DNA of 64,000 nucleotides, taken from the NCBI RefSeq assembly GCF_021044625.1, contig NZ_CP087999.1, positions 3,369,001 to 3,433,000 of the forward strand, in the 5' to 3' direction. The notes beneath the pieces are model-generated. The model searched no databases and had not been told where the DNA came from. It was given only the letters and a program-made list of their open reading frames with translations. The stretch comes from Geomonas sp. RF6 (lineage in GTDB: Bacteria > Desulfobacterota > Desulfuromonadia > Geobacterales > Geobacteraceae). The position numbers and the translations under genes are program-made. The stretch's first letter is position 1. The number at the start of each line of letters is the position of its first letter. Of this stretch, positions 61,660 through 64,000 are shown in pieces.

Positions 61660-63726
61660 ATGGCGATTTCTCTGGTTGCGATCATTGCGCTGTATGCTTG
61701 CGCGCTGCGCGCACTCCTGCGCGATCGCACCCTCGACAACGCCTCCCTTTGCGTTGCCCTCGCCGCCACCGCCACGCTGGAACTTTGCGACCTCGGAGCC
61801 CTTTCCGGGGTCGCACCCCATTTCCCCTTCAAAAGCTGCGCGCTGGTGGTGGAGGCGCTTTTGCCTCTCTTTTGGGTGGCCTGCAGCCTGAGCTACGCAC
61901 GGGGCGGCGGAGTCGCCTCTTTCAGCCGCTGCGGGAAGCTCTGCTGTCTCCTCTCTCCCCTCCTCGTCCTGGCGCCCCTGCTTCTGCCGGACTCCGCCTT
62001 CTTCTATGCCCCCGATTTCCCTCAGGAGCCGCTCCTTTTCCTCACCACCTTCGGCAGCTGCTACTACTTCGCGATCATGACGTTTCTGGTGTACGCCCTG
62101 ATCAATTTCGAATCGACCCTGCAAAACGCCTCCCCCGAGGCGCTCTGGCGGGTGAAACTGGACGTCATAGCGCTCGGCGCCATCCTCGCCGTCCTCATCT
62201 TTTACTACAGCCACGCCATCCTGTACCGCACCCTCGACATGGGGTACGTGCCGCTGCGCTCGACCCTCTTCGCGGTGGCGGCGGCGCTTATGTCGTACGC
62301 GAGGCTGCACTTTCGCGGCGCGGTGCGCATCACCGTCTCACACTCCGCAGCCTTCAAGTCCGTCGTCTTCGGCGCGGTCGCCTGCTACCTCGTCGTTCTC
62401 GGGATGCTGGGGGTGGGGATGCAGTATCTCGGGCCGTTCTTCCCGCGCTCCCTCACGGCGAGCGTCGTCTTCCTCGGCGGCGTTCTTCTCCTGGTGCTTC
62501 TCTCTTCCAGGAGGGTGAAGCGGGAGGTGCAGGTCTTCCTGCACAAGCACTTCTATCCGAGCAAGTACGACTACCGGCACCAGTGGCTGAGCCTGACCGA
62601 GAGAGTGGAATCCTCCTCTTCCGGCGAAGAGGTCCTGAAGAGCCTCCTTTCCGCCTATTGCGACACCTTCGGGGTGCAGGGTGCAGCTCTTTTCCTGCAC
62701 CAGGAGGGGACGGGGTGGTACTGCAGCATCTCCATCCGCGAGATGGACGCGACGGACGACACCCTCCCGAGCGAGAACCAGCTGGTGAAGTACCTGAGGG
62801 AGCGCCGCTGGGTATTCAGCACGAGAGACGACAACCCCGAGATCCTGCGGGAGAACGAGGAGTTCCTCGGCAGGCACCGCATCTCCTTCATAGTCCCCCT
62901 CTTCGAAGGGGAGCGGCTTGTCGGCCTCCTCCCCCTCGGGGCGCTCGTCAAATCGGACGAGCCGTTCATCTACGAGGACTACGACCTCATGAAGGCGATG
63001 GCCAGGCAGGCGTCCCTCGCGGTGCAGCATCAGCGCCTCTCGGAGGAACTGACCCGGGCGCGGGCGCTGGAGGCCGTCGGAAGCCTCGCCACCTTCGTGG
63101 TGCACGACCTGAAAAACCAGGTCGCCACCATCTCGCTCATCCTGGAAAACGCCCGGCAACACCTGGACAACCCCGAATTCCAGCAGGACATGATGGAGGG
63201 CCTGGGACTCACGGTGGACAAGATGCAGCGCCTGATCGGCAGGCTGGGGAACTTCGGGAACCACAGGACGGAGCTGAGGCCGGTAGATCTCCTGACCCTG
63301 GTAAAGAAGAGCGCGCGGCAGATATCGGGGGCGCAGATAGAGGTTTCAGGGACTTCCCGCATCGCCATGGCGGACGAAGGGGAGATGCAGAAGGTGGTGC
63401 TGAATCTTCTCCTGAACGGGATCGAGGCCTCCGACCGGGAGAGCCCGGTCTTCGTCGAGGTCGGAGGCGAAGACGCCCCCTATATCCGGGTTGCCGACTA
63501 CGGTTGCGGAATGTCCCCCGCCTTTCTCGGCCGCGAGCTTTTCACCCCCTTTCGCAGCACGAAGAAACAGGGGCTGGGGATCGGGCTGTACCAGTGCCGC
63601 CAGATCGTGAAGGCTCACGGCGGCAGGATCGACGTGAGCAGTGTGGAAGGGAAGGGGACCGTCTTTACCGTGTGGCTCTCCCCGCTGGAGGAGAGTGGTT
63701 ACAACGGGAATACGGCGGCGGCATGA
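61660..63726 (+). CDS. prsK: XrtA/PEP-CTERM system sensor histidine kinase
   Basis: 688 residues. About eight membrane helices in residues 1-280, a GAF-like domain at 310-460 (GEEVLKSLLSAYCDTFGVQGAALF) and the kinase core: VVHDLKNQVA with phospho-acceptor His482, NLLLNGIEAS (N box), VADYGCGMSP and KKQGLGIGLYQCRQIV. This domain order and the HDLKNQ box are those of PrsK, partner of PrsR. ATG 61660 follows GGAGGGGGGG. Confidence 0.92.
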   Translation: MAISLVAIIALYACALRALLRDRTLDNASLCVALAATATLELCDLGALSGVAPHFPFKSCALVVEALLPLFWVACSLSYARGGGVASFSRCGKLCCLLSPLLVLAPLLLPDSAFFYAPDFPQEPLLFLTTFGSCYYFAIMTFLVYALINFESTLQNASPEALWRVKLDVIALGAILAVLIFYYSHAILYRTLDMGYVPLRSTLFAVAAALMSYARLHFRGAVRITVSHSAAFKSVVFGAVACYLVVLGMLGVGMQYLGPFFPRSLTASVVFLGGVLLLVLLSSRRVKREVQVFLHKHFYPSKYDYRHQWLSLTERVESSSSGEEVLKSLLSAYCDTFGVQGAALFLHQEGTGWYCSISIREMDATDDTLPSENQLVKYLRERRWVFSTRDDNPEILRENEEFLGRHRISFIVPLFEGERLVGLLPLGALVKSDEPFIYEDYDLMKAMARQASLAVQHQRLSEELTRARALEAVGSLATFVVHDLKNQVATISLILENARQHLDNPEFQQDMMEGLGLTVDKMQRLIGRLGNFGNHRTELRPVDLLTLVKKSARQISGAQIEVSGTSRIAMADEGEMQKVVLNLLLNGIEASDRESPVFVEVGGEDAPYIRVADYGCGMSPAFLGRELFTPFRSTKKQGLGIGLYQCRQIVKAHGGRIDVSSVEGKGTVFTVWLSPLEESGYNGNTAAA

Positions 63727-63777
63727 ACTGCTGCCTCTGGTCGATAATCATCAGGACATTTGTGGACGAGGTTACCT

Positions 63778-64000
63778 GTGGCTAAGTTGCTCATTGTCGA
63801 CGACAACAGGGAGATACGGCAGCAGCTCAAATGGGGGCTGGGGCAGGACTTTACCGTCTTTCTCGCCGGTGACGCGAAAGAGGCGCTCGCTCTCTTCAAG
63901 AAGGAGGCTCCCCCCGTGGTGGTCCTCGATCTCGGGCTCCCGCCGTACGAGGAGAGTTCGGAGGAGGGATTTCGTCTTCTGGCCCAGATGCTGGAACTGA
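63778..64000 (+). CDS. prsR: XrtA/PEP-CTERM system response regulator, N-terminal part (partial)
   Basis: Runs off the window. The receiver domain begins at once: KLLIVDDNREIRQQL (acidic pocket) and VVVLDLGLPP (phospho-Asp). PrsR proteins continue into a sigma-54-activating AAA+ domain and a Fis-type helix-turn-helix, not visible here. The GTG start has GAGGTT before it and lies 51 bases after prsK. PrsR plus RpoN would act on sites such as 11461 and 14802. Confidence 0.87.
   Translation, partial: MAKLLIVDDNREIRQQLKWGLGQDFTVFLAGDAKEALALFKKEAPPVVVLDLGLPPYEESSEEGFRLLAQMLEL

Noticed and set aside
61698-63785. A 695-codon plus-strand frame over prsK
   Set aside because: Arginine- and proline-rich with no domain; it is the shifted frame of prsK, which has complete kinase motifs.
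1-64000. CRISPR arrays, tRNA or rRNA genes, complete insertion sequences
   Set aside because: Looked for on both strands; nothing with the needed repeats or structure was seen.

Overview
The window looks like a chromosomal exopolysaccharide locus of a Geobacter-type member of the Desulfuromonadales. Three things point there. It carries the full exosortase A (XrtA/PEP-CTERM) gene set: deacetylase, FemAB-like protein, amidotransferase, O-glycosylation ligase, XrtA, EpsI, PrsK and PrsR. It has GEMM-I riboswitches with the A20 variant known from Geobacter cyclic GMP-AMP sensors. It also has perfect or near-perfect sigma-54 -24/-12 elements. The genus is inferred from gene families and order; no rRNA or other marker gene is present.

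Layout. Positions 1-5623 hold an overlapping run of glycosyltransferases, an O-antigen ligase and the tail of a WbsX-like protein, visibly more AT-rich than the right half. A secreted heparinase-like protein (6371-8956) follows a 750-base non-coding stretch. Positions 9200-17026 hold three paralogous secreted FN3 plus Ig-repeat proteins, each preceded by a GEMM-I riboswitch and terminator, plus one PEP-CTERM protein on the minus strand with its own sigma-54-like promoter. Positions 17712-38065 are one dense plus-strand operon for polymer assembly and modification, ending in a Wzx-like flippase. Positions 38268-51590 hold a second run with an exosortase-associated polymerase/ligase, a CapK-like adenylating enzyme, more glycosyltransferases, a CapA-like protein, a transglutaminase-like protein and two paralogous secreted proteins of unknown function. 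This part contains a duplicated gene module in which opposite members have decayed.

Positions 51858-58348 are on the minus strand: AsnB, NadE and an acyl carrier protein as one unit, then an AAC(3)-like acetyltransferase, a beta-propeller protein and a Crp/Fnr regulator. The last block (58802-64000, plus strand) has XrtA, EpsI, a TviB-like UDP-sugar dehydrogenase, the PrsK kinase and the start of PrsR.

How it fits together (inference). TviB supplies a uronic acid sugar, glycosyltransferases and Wzx/Wzy-type proteins build and flip a polymer, deacetylases, acetyltransferases and amidotransferases decorate it, and lyase-like proteins trim it. XrtA sorts PEP-CTERM proteins. PrsK/PrsR with RpoN, and cGAMP through riboswitches, would set when the secreted matrix proteins are made. 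No tRNA, rRNA, CRISPR array or intact insertion sequence was seen.
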